From positions 1,352,849 to 1,416,848 of the forward strand of contig JASANH010000138.1 in assembly GCA_030248295.1 (NCBI GenBank): a stretch of 64,000 nucleotides of DNA, given 5' to 3'. A program made the position numbers and the translations under genes. The stretch comes from Mesodorylaimus sp. YZB2_4 (Eukaryota; Nematoda; Enoplea; Dorylaimida; Dorylaimidae). Of the stretch, positions 10,885 through 22,949 are shown piece after piece (positions within the stretch are counted from its first letter, which is position 1; each line of letters opens with the position of its first letter). The notes beneath the pieces were generated by a model. That model was not told the origin of the DNA and searched no databases. It saw only the letters and a list, made by a program, of their open reading frames with translations.

Positions 10885-13553
10885 ATGGAGGATACTCGAA
10901 TGGCTCGATTAGGTGAAATGGATGAGAAAATTCAACAGTTCGAACGATTTCGGGACAGATATTTTCTGGATAATCCAACCGCGAGCTATCAAACTCGAGA
11001 AGAGGCGCTGCGAAAAATGATTCAAGAATATGTTGATCGATTGAATGAGGTTTCAGGTGATTTTTACCTTCACCCTTTTAAAATTGAGATCGGCTTGATG
11101 GAAACAGGTGGCCTCGGCGCTATAACATGTACTCATACTAAAAGCTGATGGATGCAATGGGTATTCCTGAACTGTAGCTACTGTATATCATGGAGACACT
11201 AGCGACTTTAGCCGACTGAACAATTTTTTAAGGCAACGGGAGATTTTCAAGATTAGAGGCACAGTCCAAGTATTTCTTGGTTTTTATTTGTCAAGTGGAA
11301 AGAATGTTTTTCAAAGTGCAAATGAAACTTTAAAGTCAGAAAACCTTAAAAAGTTCAGGAATTAGACTCAAGGCAAGTTTTTCGATCAGATGTCAAAACT
11401 GATACTCGGCACGGATTTTAATTGACATACCCAAAAATTATGTGGATCAAATCCCGTTATCGGGTGGGGGCTCATGTAATTACAGTCATAGCTTGTAATA
11501 ACCTCATCCCATCATGCAGTGTCAGTGTCACTTAGAAAACCCGTGGTATCTCCATGCTGGAATACCGAAGCATTGAATGTCGGCCTCAGCATTTGGATCA
11601 GCACGGCTTGGTGTTTGAGCGGGGAGACCTTATCTAGAAATCATCAGCCTCATTTGTAAGCCCCTCGGTTTCGAAGCCCTGATCAGACCATTTGACTTCT
11701 ATCCTTGATCCTACAGCCTCTTTTAGGTACGATGTCTGTCTGTCTGCTACTTCTCCTACACGTGCTTTTTTTCCAGAATTGACCAAGGCGGACGTGTGCT
11801 ATTTCTCGGGGAAAGCATTGAATGCATTGAGCGATTACGACCATAAGTGCGAGGAATTCTTGGCCCGAGCGGTCAAGTTGAGCCCGAATTCTGTAGAAGC
11901 AATGAACGAACTTGGACTTTGTTTGTGGAAGAAATCCGACATTGCAGGAGCGAAAACATGTTTTGAGTCGGCTCTAGAAAAGGTATACATGTCCTGCTCC
12001 TGCATTTTCTGATTAACTGATTAACTGGACAATTTTTCGCAGAAACGGAATAAAATATCTCTAAGAAGCTTATCGATCATATACAGACACGAATCGACGT
12101 CTTCTGATTCTTCTCCGTCTCCAAGTAAAGACTGCACGAAGATGAAAGACGTTTTCGAACGATGCTTGAGCCTAGCCAAAGAAGCTGCCGAGTTGGATCC
12201 GAGCGATGGCTACAATTGGTGTACGTATAGCTTATAGAAATTAAACAAACCCTTCAATATTTTTTGTAGATTTGGTTGGAAACGGATATTTGACTTCCTT
12301 TTTCGGCTTTGCTCAGTGCAAGGGCGATTACATTCGCGACGCTCTGGAGTCATATGTGAAGGCAGTAAGCTGTATTTGTCAATTTTGAGTTCCCTGATTA
12401 ATTTGCCTATTTGGCTTGCAGCTAGAAGACGAGGACCAGCAATACAGCGCTGAATTATTCCTGCATCGTGGAATTGTAAGTCGCTTACCTTTTAGGGCGT
12501 GAAAAGTTGATCACTTTTGCTTAAAGGCTTTGAAATACGACGAGAACTATTCGACGGCGTTACAATGTTTCGAACGTGCGTCGTTGCTGGATCCATTTTT
12601 CGCGTCGGCTAAAGTCGATCTACAAAATATGATCACTTACTTGGGTACGATTTTGCTAGTGTTATTATGCAGGCGACTAAGAATTCACGAACTTTGCTTT
12701 CTAGATCGCGTGCAGGAATGCGCTTCAAAAAAGGTATGTCTATCTTGATACTGTAGTCGTGTGGTCGATAAGGTGACAATGTTTTGTTGCAGGGGAAGAT
12801 GAAAGAAAAGCGCCTGCAAGAAATGTGTTCCTCGATGTGTCGTCAAGTTGATCTCGGGCCTTACGGGGGCCAGTACAAGATGAAAACGGTCGGAGGCGGT
12901 TCAGTGGAATTGAAATGCGTGCAGCTGAAAGATTTGAAACCAGGAAGGAACGACTACGTTGTTGTGTTATTGAAAGTGGTCGGTATTGTGGTGAACGACG
13001 ATACGATTCCCTAGTAAGTGCTGTCGGCCCTGATTATTTCGTTGGTGGCTGTTCGTGGTTGCACGTCTGCGCGGAACCAAGTCCAGACGTACAGTATGTA
13101 GGCCAAGTGTACTGTACTTGACCAGTCCTTTCCCGTCCTTGGTCATCAATGGCAGTCATTTTCTCAGTCTTGGTCACCGGCCCCGTGACTCGTCTGATAT
13201 TGCATTGTTGTTATGACAAGAACCCAACTCGTTCCCGTTGCAGCACGTTTTGTTGCGTGGACGAAACGGGCGCGTGCACTGTCGTCACCGTGTACAATTT
13301 CAGTCAGCGATTTGGAGTTGTCATAGGAAATACGATAGCCCTGTTGGAACCGTATTACGCTGCTGTAGACTTTGAGTTCAGGAATAAGGTAAGTGTTGTG
13401 CCTCGTTAATATTTTAAATCAGATTGAGGTTGGTTTTAGAAGTACCAGTTTGTGACAATACGAGTTCCAACGCCTGAAATAATGGTTGTGAATAGGAAAA
13501 AGCTTGGAAGCGAGAATTGTGCGGTGACGAACGTGGCGTTGACGCGTGAGTGA
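10885..13553 (+). CDS. TTC5: TTC5/STRAP tetratricopeptide cofactor
   Basis: Ten exons join in phase: 10885-11056, 11777-11982, 12043-12220, 12270-12364, 12422-12475, 12527-12644, 12705-12733, 12793-13013, 13244-13388, 13440-13553 (443 residues; human TTC5 is 440). The N-terminus FERFRDRYF matches the family. TPR helices follow (FSGKALNALSDYDHKCEEFL, AVKLSPNSVEAMNELG, LHRGI/ALKYDENYSTALQCF). The C-terminal OB-like domain contains GPYGGQYKMKT, VVVLLKVVGIVVNDDTIPYTF and FGVVIGNTIALLEP. TTC5 is a p53/p300 stress cofactor and takes part in tubulin mRNA autoregulation. In this genome the role is inferred from family. An upstream in-frame Met (10738) exists, but the chosen Met aligns with the family start. 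Intron 1 is unusually long (720 bp). Confidence 0.93.
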
Positions 13554-14355
13554 CGATGTACATATATGAAGGTAGGGATTTGCTTGTTAATGTATGTGTA
13601 CTAGGCGGTGCCGTCGGCTTCTCCAAATAGTTGTGCATGTTTGGCCGGGTTAGGATGCGGAGGGAATTGCATCTATATAAATTTATGCAAATCTTTCTGC
13701 AGTTGTTTTCTTTGACTGTCTTTGCGAAAAAACTCTTCTAGGTTTTTTATTTCACAAAAGCTATGCGAAAATGGCACCTGATAACGATAATGACCCTTTT
13801 TGTAAAAATCCGTCAATTGAATATGCTTTTTCAGCAGCCTAGAGGTTTACGCCCCTCCCACCCTGGGATATTTTCCATGAGACCCCGGGGCTGGGTCCTT
13901 GTAGCCGGCTTTGATACCCTGATATCCCCTGGGCTAAAGTACCTCATCGCATTTGTTTCTGACTGGGAGCTACAAGCCAGTTTTCAGGGAACCGACTGTG
14001 TACAGTCTTTGGCGTTTGGTCGGCAGGACGACGCACTGCTTGTTGCAGAAAGCGCACGCGGGTGTGTGATTGACGGTATTGACAGTCTTCGATAATATTT
14101 GCACATTACATTCTTGTAATTGGAGCTTGGCTCGTAGAGTGGCTTGTGTGAACGTGGTGCAGAGCGATGGGTAGGTCATCCGCGTGCAATGCTATTGCCA
14201 AAGTGAATTCGTGTTGGTCTTTTTGTGGCTTGCACCCTAAGCTTTGCCTTAGTAAAAGAATTATTTGATAGTGGTCTGTGATTTGACCCGTGGTTGGTGG
14301 ACCTGTTCTTTGCGGTGCTGTGCTGTGTAGGAAATCATCGTGGGTTTCATTTTAG
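13554..14355. other. Intergenic between TTC5 and GTPBP10
   Basis: About 800 bp between two plus-strand genes. No exon was recognised. A tttag acceptor-like site abuts the next start codon directly (14350-14355), so part of this stretch may be a 5'-UTR intron or an outron. Confidence 0.5.
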
Positions 14356-16158
14356 ATGGTGCTGGTGACGAGGCTATTGCGGCTGCCTGTGAAGATAGTA
14401 AGTCGCGTTGATGGCTCGAAAGTGTCTGATGATAATGGGTACTGTTTTGAGTTGAAAGACGGTGGTACGTTGTACGAGGACGCGGCCCAAATTTATGTTC
14501 GCGGCGGAAATGGCGGAAAAGGACTGCGCCAATATGGAGGCGTTGGAGGAGATGGTGGGGATGTGGTGCTTGTGGCTAATGCCCGGACGACCATGGGCAT
14601 GATAGCTCGCCACAAGACGAGGCGATTTACGGCTGCGAATGGAAATAATAGCAAGTACGTAGGTGCTCATTCTCTCCAGGGACCAGACTCTCCTACACCC
14701 GCATAGTTTCCCTGGGTCAGTGCGAGGAAGCTGTGTCGTCCCACCCCACGGACACATGGTCATGTTCAAGGGAGAGAAGGGTGAGACAGAGATCAGACCA
14801 CGCCTACTGAGACAATTATAAGTAAAATAGTCAATTTGAAATTATATTTCCGGGGTGCAATCGGAGTACTCCTGGGTGAGTTCATGAGTAATAGGTGAAA
14901 TGACTGCCGTCGAGTTTGGGGTCGAATCTAGACTTATACGTGGTGTTCTGCATCCCTTATCTAAACTTTCGTGACATGCGTTTTTCAGGAGGTTGTTCGT
15001 GCTTGGTGACCGCGGACGAGACTTGTTGGTGAAGGTGCCAGTGGGCATAAGTGTGTGCACCGACCAAGACAGGGAACTATGTAAGGTCTCCTGTGTTAAT
15101 GCTGTGCTCGGTCGTGGCGACTCCTTCCTTGCAGGTAGTCTCAACACAGTCGGCGAGAGAGTAATAGTTGCGAAAGGAGGAGAGGGTGGATCGCCCAAGA
15201 CTGATTACATCGGCCAGGAAGCGATTCCTCACGTGATTCGATTATATTTCAAACTGATCGCTGATGTCAGTTTTGTTGGGTGAGGGACTCCTGGATAAGA
15301 TTTTTTGTTTTTCCGCACAACTGTTTCTAGGTTTCCAAATGCTGGAAAATCGACCTTGCTAAAAGCATTGTCAAGAGCAAATCCAAAAATTTCGAGTTTC
15401 CCATGTAAGACGTTTTTTGTATCTGCGAGAATCCAATTGTCATGAATCACATTTCAGTCACGACTGTTCGACCTCAGATCGGTGTTCTCGAGTACGACGA
15501 TCACAGAAAGGTAAAGCATCTTGATCTTTTAATTTCTGCTTCGTGCTACAGTACTATTGACCCTCAGATTTCCTTGGCTGATCTTCCTGGTTTGATCGAG
15601 GGATCGTATCAAAACGTGGGTCTTGGACACCGGTTTCTGCGGCACATCGAACGCACTTCCATGATGATGGTTATGATAGATGTGAACGGGTTTCGACTAG
15701 ATGACGATTCGCCTTACCGCACGGCTTTCGAAACTTTGGTTCTGCTGAACAAAGTATGTACACCTGTTTTTGGATTGGTACCGTACTGAAAAGTTTGGCT
15801 GTTTTAGGAACTCGAACTTTTCAATAAAACTTTGATCGATAAGCCAGCCATTCTTTGCGTCAATAAGATGGATTCGATCGGAGCGGAAAGAAAGTTAAAC
15901 ATTTTCATGGACAGTGTCAATAATATGCACGAACGATTGCAAGAATTCGGCGAGGACGTGCGGCCGACAACGCTGTTGAAGTTTATTGATACGATACCCA
16001 TCTGCGCGAGAGACTACAAGTCGGAACCGATGCAGAGACTGAAATTTCGAATAAGAGAAGTTCTGGATGAAATTGATGACACGAAGAGAAAAGAACGAGA
16101 TGGTGGGGACTGGAGTGATGGGTCCAGATCAAAACAAGGTAGGTCATCCATGGTCTAA
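14356..16158 (+). CDS. GTPBP10: Obg-family GTPase, GTPBP10-like
   Basis: Seven exons: 14356-14654, 14989-15080, 15135-15279, 15331-15404, 15458-15510, 15568-15753, 15808-16158 (399 residues; human GTPBP10 is 387). The Obg glycine-rich domain is present (YVRGGNGGKG, GGVGGDGGDV, VKVPVGISV, VAKGGEGG). The G domain has G1 GFPNAGKST, G2 FTTVRPQIG, G3 DLPGLIEG and G4 NKMD. The family acts in mitochondrial large-subunit ribosome assembly (GTPBP10) or in bacterial-type ribosome maturation. The N-terminus MVLVTRLLRLPVKIVSR is basic and could be a targeting peptide. The short 55-bp intron at 15081-15134 is stop-free in one frame, but splicing restores the family alignment. The 3' end is tail-to-tail with ACMSD, about 195 bp apart. 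The last residues after SRSKQG may instead continue into a further exon. Confidence 0.93.
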
Positions 16159-16353
16159 GATTCTACAGTATGTATGCATTTCCGTGTAACTGTTTTTGCA
16201 TGTGATAAAATTGTCACCGAGGTACGCTCGGACATATCAGCGTCATTAGTATACACTCAGACGTGGATCAGTGTCTGCTATCGACTGAAGCTAATGAAAT
16301 TTCTTCTCGTCCAGTGCGAACATACGAAATGCGTTGCGCCACAGTAGTTTTTC

Positions 16354-19300
16354 CTAAAAAGCCAAGCATTGATTCTCTGCAGCGCAAATAGGCCGCGAGA
16401 GTTTACCTTTGTTTCGTTAGGCAGCGAGGAGTGTTGGATCAATTTGCCTGGTTCGAGTTCTCCGAGTGGAAATGGGTAATCAGTGCCCAGAACGATGTTC
16501 TCCTAACAGCTAAACCTATAAGCGGGGCTGCAGCTGAACGGAAACGCATACCTCTCCAATCACTTTGAGCAAAAGGTCCAAGGCGGCTTGATCGTGCACG
16601 AGTGAGTCTGTGTAGAACTGGCCCAGAAACTCGCTCGTATTCTTGGGACAGTTTGTGGCGCATAGATCTGGTCTAACATTGTAACCGTGTTCGATACGGC
16701 CCTTGAGGTAAGGGAAGGCGCCTCCGCCATGGGCGAAACAGAAACGGAGTCGAGGGTAGCGACAGAGGACGCCGCCCATGAGCACGCAACAGATGGCAGT
16801 GGCTGTCTCCGATGGCATACCTGAAAGTGTAGGGTGTCTGCAGTAGCGAGATAGGGTCAGCTGCGTCGATTCTCAAAGGCAACGGTTGCCAAGGAAAACC
16901 ATATTCCTAAATGCATGTCTTATTAGCGTAGGGGTGACATACCGACCAGCCAAGGCAGCCAATACTTTGACATCCGTCCCGTCGACTGCATGTCCCACGG
17001 GTGAACGAAGAGACAGGCGCCCAGATCTTCCGCCGTCTAAAACACAAGTGGACATGGCAGACGTGTTGATTGAAGTGACAAGGAGAAGTCTGGACGCGAT
17101 CAGAATATGAGATTCGTCCAGCCAGCGTCCCTGACCTCGGGTTGATCGCAGGGAAACACGGTTGACTAGCGAGGAAAACGCATGGCATGAAGACTATGGT
17201 CAGCCCTGGTCTATGACAAAGAGCAGAAGCGCAAACAGTGTACTCTCATCGGTACACCTTTTGCATTTGATTTAGAACACTTTGTTGACTTGGCATACAT
17301 TCTGTCCCGCATATGCAGTGCAAGAGACCCTCTGGCGGCATGGTGGGTAGCGACCCCTCCCATTCACCTTGAAGACGGGTTCCAATTTGGGCTCATCCAA
17401 ATTCCAGTCATTCACGTGGGTTCCAATTTGGAACCCGGCGAAACCCAGATCGGATGTGCATCTCTTCATTTCCTAAAAAGGGAACAAATGGCTTTTTGAG
17501 ATGGAGCCTGGCCCCGCCCGCCTCATGTCAACCAACTTTCCGCATCGAGCTAATTGACAGTCCACGCAATTCGAGCATTCTCACAGGTCAATCTAAACTG
17601 CCAATGCAGTGTTTTTTGCTCGGCCAAGAGACGAATGAGGAAGGAGGATATTGATTCGCTCCCAATATGTGTAAAGCGGAACCAGGAAAATGGAACTGGG
17701 CTGGTTTACGATTTCAGCTAATAGAAATCTGAGCAAATTAAATTTCACTCGGTTACTACACGGGCACCCAATGCATACGAACACGGTAAGCAGACAACTC
17801 GGTTCAACATAAACCATCACTGGCTCAGTCTTCAGTGTGCGTGCGTCCGAGATAGTAAGTCCAATAGGCTATGTTGAACACCTGAAACACGAGTGTTGTG
17901 AACATGATTGCCAGCCCAGTGAGTTGGTCCCTTACGCAGAAAAGTGTTGGGAATAAGAAGCACGATATCCTGTCAATCTTCAAGGCCAGTGCACCTCCGG
18001 GCGCGGACAACTTTTTCGAGACCTGACCAGTGGGCGAGGGCTGACGTTTGTCGGCGACGGTGCCAGTCTCGGCGCCGACGGGTGTGGCCTGATAGTGGTA
18101 AGGTTTCTGGTAATTGCCACTAGCGCCGGCCAGCAATCGATCGCTGCTACTCTGAGGACTGACACCGCTACTGTAATTTCGACACGAGCACGAGCACGGA
18201 TTAGCGCCGAACATCCATTTCAGATTGCCATTGATTCCAAAAAAGCCGGGCGGTCGGTATCCGTAATCATCGGACGAGGACACGAGGGGCGGATATAAAT
18301 TGGTGCCGTGCGAGCAAGACTCGCGTTTCGAGGCCGACGAAGGCTGCTGATGATGATGGTGGTGATGGTGAGTCCGTTGCTGCTGAGGCGACTGAGCCCC
18401 TTGCTGCTTCGAGTTTCCATCGGCCATCGTCGAATTGGCCAGCCGACTGCCGCCCACCGCGTTCAAGGCCGTATCTTTCTCTTTATCCGCCAACTCGCCT
18501 TCCACTATTGCACCAACACTGTTCTTGCCAGCACTTTTTCTCTTCTTTTTCCTCCCATTTCGACCCATTTTCTTTGACCCCTTCGAAGACTGACGATCTC
18601 CGCTGTCGCGACTCAGGTAACCGACCCAGGCCAGTTCCAGCAAGGAGCAAAATATAAACGTCATGCAGCTGAGCATCCACACATCTGGCAAGAGGAGAGA
18701 CTGAGTCGAGGGTGACACACTACCCTCAGCTGGCCCCACTGACCCGAGGAACTCCAACCAGCCCTTCAGTCCAAAACAGCACTAGAGCATACCAATTGCT
18801 TTAACGAAGCTGACCCTGGGCAAATTCCTGATAATATTACCGAATTGCATTGTCATTGCGAGCAGCGAGTTCACGCCCAACATGGTGCGGGCTGGAATGG
18901 CCGAGGTGCCGAGGCAAAACGAAATCCACGAAATGAAAATGGTCAACTTAAAAAAGTCATAGCTTTCTAACTTCACCCGACACGAGCACGCTGAACTTAC
19001 ATAAGTGGGCAAATAGGCTTGCAAGATGTACCAGCCGTACTGGCGCTGGAATCCGAATTTCATGGTCAACTCGTGCCAGTACCCCGCTGGATACTCCTGC
19101 ATTGTTCAAAGCACACTTTGTGCACTGAATAACCACACACATCTCAACCAGCAAACCTCTGTCTTGTGATCCGAAGAGCATTTTATCAGGCTGTATTCGG
19201 CAATGTCCATATTATCTCGCATGGGGGTGACCCCTTGACCACTCCAATTCATGCGCACTTCGTCAGTGTTGTAATCTGGCGGGCACAAACTCAGGTTCAG

Positions 19301-22300
19301 ACACACGCTGTGGAACAAGGCCAAGCACTTACTGAAACTTTCAAACGTCAGCCAGCACATGACTGTGTCGAATGGGAACTGCTTGAGACGCATCTTGCAC
19401 GGACCGGTCAACTTCTAAACGCAAAGCAGACGTGGAAGCGACGGCCAGGCCAGCCGAAACGGGTAAAGATTACCATTCTGTAATTGGTCCACACGGTGCC
19501 ATTGTTGTAGACCATTAGGAAGATATTCTCGAATGGGGACTTGTGGATCTCTGCAGTCTTGGAATTGATAAAACACGTGTTGGGGGTCCAAATGCGATCA
19601 TACTCGTTCCTGTTTAACGAAATATTTTGCTTGCAGGGTCTCGGGGAGAAGTTCTCGTAGACGAGTCCAGGGTCCAGCCATTTCTCGCTGATGTAAATAT
19701 CGACGAGGAAGTCCGATGTAATGTCGGATATAGTGGTGATCTCTTGCACCCACACCTCCACCTCCACCTCCACCAGTTTTCCGGGCACCTTGAGTTTACT
19801 ATAATTAGCGGGTTGCAGTAGTCTCTCGACCACATCGGCGTCGTTCATGCACGCTTCGGTCCGCGATTGTGCGGCATCGTCGGCCATCATCCTACTGTCG
19901 CCGACGCTCTCCAAACTAGCCGCTCGACGTAGGTCTTCCCTGGACGTAGGGGCCCCATCATTGTTGCCATCGTCACCTCCGTACGTCGGGTGTCGAGCCA
20001 TGTCGGCCCATCGGAAAGAGTCACACGAGGCGATGAGCGTGATGAGCGCGAGCACTCTTGCAAAGACAACCACGTCCACGCAGTTCCACATCCACACTCG
20101 ATTTCTACTCGTAGCCGATACTAGCATCCGATTTCAGCACACTGCGGGCACAACAAATGGAGACCAATATTTTGGGAGTCCAGCTCTCGGCTTCACCACG
20201 AGGAGGTGTGGGCCGTCGGCCAAACACTCCATACACGCCAGGTTTATAAAAAAATTCAATCGATCTTAATTTTTGAGGCAAGAGAGCAAAATTTGATTCA
20301 ATTACGAGCCACGCTACTGTACGTCCGAGCTCGGCACCAAAGCGCAATAACCAAATAAGGCGCATCCAAGACTCGACCCAGAAACCGGCTAATAAGTTTT
20401 TCTAGCAGTCAAAAAAGTGTACATCGTTGACATTTGGTGGAGACTTGTAAGTCAAAGAAAGAGCCGAAATTTAGGCCATAAAAGTAGGAGAGGCGGAAGG
20501 GCGCGCGGATGGGATTGGAGAAAATGAAAACCCGAAATGGGACCAACTAAGATGCTTCTATATCATGTAGCTATTCGGCCACAGTCCGACCAGCGAGAAG
20601 AAAGCGGTGGGTACTAGTCTCGTCAGCATACCCCCACCTCGTGCATCGATTACGCCCGTCCACGGCCAACCCTACAAAGGGTCCTATCGAGCCGTCTGGC
20701 CGAGGAGAAGCCGAGAAAACTGAACCGTATACCAGAGTTTCGATTACGCAAGAGCGCCTTTATAGAAAGGATGAACTAGCGCCAATCTTTCTCGCTTCTT
20801 CCCTATTTTTCACTTTTGGCTTCTCCCTGCCTCCTCGCCAACCAGCCCTGCTACCATGTAATAATCGAAAACGGTCAGCCTCCATGAAGCCAGTGAGATG
20901 CCTCCTTCCCGTCCGGCCCTCCTCCCTCAAACACCGGTTGTCTCGGAGAATGACCAAACATACTTTGAAAAAAGGGAAGCAGCGAGACACTCGCCCCAAC
21001 ACTGGCCAACGATCGTTGATGCAGTTGAGTGCAGAAAATGACATCAGCTAGTTTCTTATGCAAATGAAACATTCAGTTGCCGACCTGTTCGTGGCCAGAA
21101 GAGAGACCCACACCAGCTGGATGATCTTTCCAAATTCTGATGACACTTTTTCGATCTATAAACCGTTTTCAACTAGGAGCCCCGTTCCAATAAATTACTT
21201 AGGCAGATCATGGCGAAACCCTATTTCTGCTTCCACTCTCCACCGGCCCGAGACGAGAGACCAAATCCAATATGCGCGTAAAGCCAAAACTGGCCACTTT
21301 TGGCTGGCTCGTCGTTCTGGACAGGAATAAGTAGCAAGTATCCCAGAGCTGTCTGCCGAGTGTCCCGTGTCAATCTAAAGAAACTGTGCGTGCTGGTAAG
21401 AAAAGGAGTCGACCAAAGTGCGGGGTTCGTTAAAAACCGGCGAAAGGAGACGCACAAACGAGCTAACGAGTTTCTGTCTCCAGAGAGAACTCCAGAAGAG
21501 CGAGAATCCCACCACGACGCCGTGGGAAAGAGGCAACGAGCGAGGGGGGACGGAGAAGACACAAAGAGGTCCGAGCCCGCGCAAGGCAGCTTACGATTGA
21601 TCGTCTAATGCCCAAGTACGTACGCCCAATTGACGGACAAACCGAACCGAAACGATGCCTAATGAAGAGCGCAAATACACTGAGCACTGGCAGCCACCTT
21701 ACACTATCCAACCATAATTATCGCCCCACTCGCTGCCATCAATTATTTACTGCCTCCACGTCGTGAATGGGACACTTGTGGGGCGACCCAGTTGGCTCGG
21801 GGCGCGCACAAGCCTGCGTCATCTCACACCAGCTCGATGCGGAGCGGCCGACACTCGCACAGGACTCGCCAACTTACCTCGACCGCCAACTCCGGGTCCT
21901 GCAAGGGCAGCGTGCCGAGCCCGACGAAACGTTTAGGGTATCGACCGACCACGCTGGCCACGTGATCGTTCAGGTAGCGGGCCAAGTGCAAGGCATCGCC
22001 CGGCTTGGCCTGCAATAACGCACCGTTAGGGGGGGGGGGGGGTCATACGAACAGCACACACCCATACCCAGTAGCTGAACATAACCGGCACTGTGGACAG
22101 GGCTTGCACCGACACGCCGTGCGCATCCATCTCGGCCAGCCGGACGTCCGCGTCGAAGCAGTTAGGCTGGATCGTCCGAAACAGACTGCCATTGCGCATC
22201 ATGTTCACGCGACCATCGTGGCACGGCGACATGGACACCCAGCCATCGTAGCCTGATATCTAATCACAGAATGATACAGGGCCCGTCCATGAAAGACAGG

Positions 22301-22491
22301 CTACTTTAATATGCAGTACGTCAGAGGATGCTATTATTCATGAGACTGTGCCAAGACAACAGGCCACCACATCTTCCAATAGAACATATGCGAGCCTCTA
22401 GTCAAGAAAAGTGCCTTCCATGCCCCAATCTTACCGCTTTCAAATCTGGCAAAGCTTCTGGCAAGATATGGCAATGAACATCAAATTTCAT
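16354..22491 (-). CDS. ACMSD: Aminocarboxymuconate-semialdehyde decarboxylase
   Basis: Eight exons: 22435-22491, 22068-22259, 21878-22009, 17368-17472, 16943-17036, 16552-16820, 16407-16502, 16354-16374 (about 321 residues; human 336). The enzyme decarboxylates ACMS and diverts tryptophan catabolism away from quinolinate and NAD. Metal-binding and catalytic landmarks are present: DVHCHILP (HxH), [19 protein letters not shown] and [20 protein letters not shown] and [20 protein letters not shown] blocks are also conserved. The exon 3-4 intron is 4.4 kb and contains a complete channel gene on the same strand. Intron 2 is only 58 bp and includes a run of about 13 G on the plus strand. The last exon is tentative: a 32-bp intron gives NQCLAF-stop, eight residues short of the human end. 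A one-base change would extend it. An acceptor-like ctcgcag lies 14 nt before the start. Confidence 0.92.
17825..20127 (-). CDS. Cys-loop ligand-gated anion channel subunit
   Basis: Seven exons: 19474-20127, 19333-19414, 19157-19275, 19001-19096, 18793-18946, 17936-18684, 17825-17881 (636 residues). A hydrophobic signal stretch ([16 protein letters not shown]) is followed by an extracellular domain with [24 protein letters not shown] and [10 protein letters not shown]. The Cys loop has 13 residues between its cysteines ([15 protein letters not shown]). M1 is followed by M2 with the PAR motif ([20 protein letters not shown]), which in this family marks chloride selectivity. M3 ([17 protein letters not shown]) precedes a roughly 190-residue Ser/Gln/His-rich cytoplasmic loop with a seven-His tract. 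M4 is [11 protein letters not shown]. It resembles protostome amine-, pH- or zinc-gated chloride channels, but the ligand cannot be told. The 54-bp last intron has no stop and is a multiple of three. The whole gene lies inside an ACMSD intron. Confidence 0.92.
20128..21877. other. ACMSD intron upstream of the nested channel gene
   Basis: 1.75 kb between the channel start and ACMSD exon 3. No exon was recognised on either strand. It should contain the channel's promoter. No specific motif can be supported. Confidence 0.45.
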
Positions 22492-22949
22492 CCTCGCCTC
22501 GTTTCCTGCGAGTGCAGAGTAGTCCTATGTCGCCTGTGACAGCCAGCAAACTGAGCGAAACTGGGCCACGTGTTTTCGCCCATAACTTCGCCAAACTGTG
22601 AAATGACGTCGTAGAGCGAAGATGACAAGTACACATCGGTGCAACGCAGCGTGGCGCTCGTCGCCAGTTACGAGGCGCAAGCTAGCGATAAGAGCTCACG
22701 CCAGGATACTCTTCTCTTACAACACAGACAGCAAAACAACCATTCCAGAATCCATAAACAAGCACAGGCCTAACTGCCTCAGCCCGCCACAACACAAAAT
22801 CACATACAATAACTCAAGCACAACCCAGGTTCACCAAAAATATATAAATGGAAAAAGAGCTGTACAAAAATTCCAACAAGTAAGTAGATGCACAGACAGT
22901 ATTCACTCGTTCACAGGTCATCACCAGTCTCATAGAAACTATCGTTTCT
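22492..22949. other. Spacer between STK16-like and ACMSD genes
   Basis: 458 bp between two minus-strand genes. No exon was recognised. An acceptor-like tttcctgcgag on the plus strand (ctcgcag on the coding strand) lies at 22505-22511, just before the ACMSD start. Confidence 0.45.

Noticed and set aside
18340..18400. His-tract as evidence of a metal-binding domain in the channel
   Set aside because: A seven-His run inside a low-complexity Gln/Ser loop encoded by tandem cat/cac codons. Repeat expansion is the simpler explanation.
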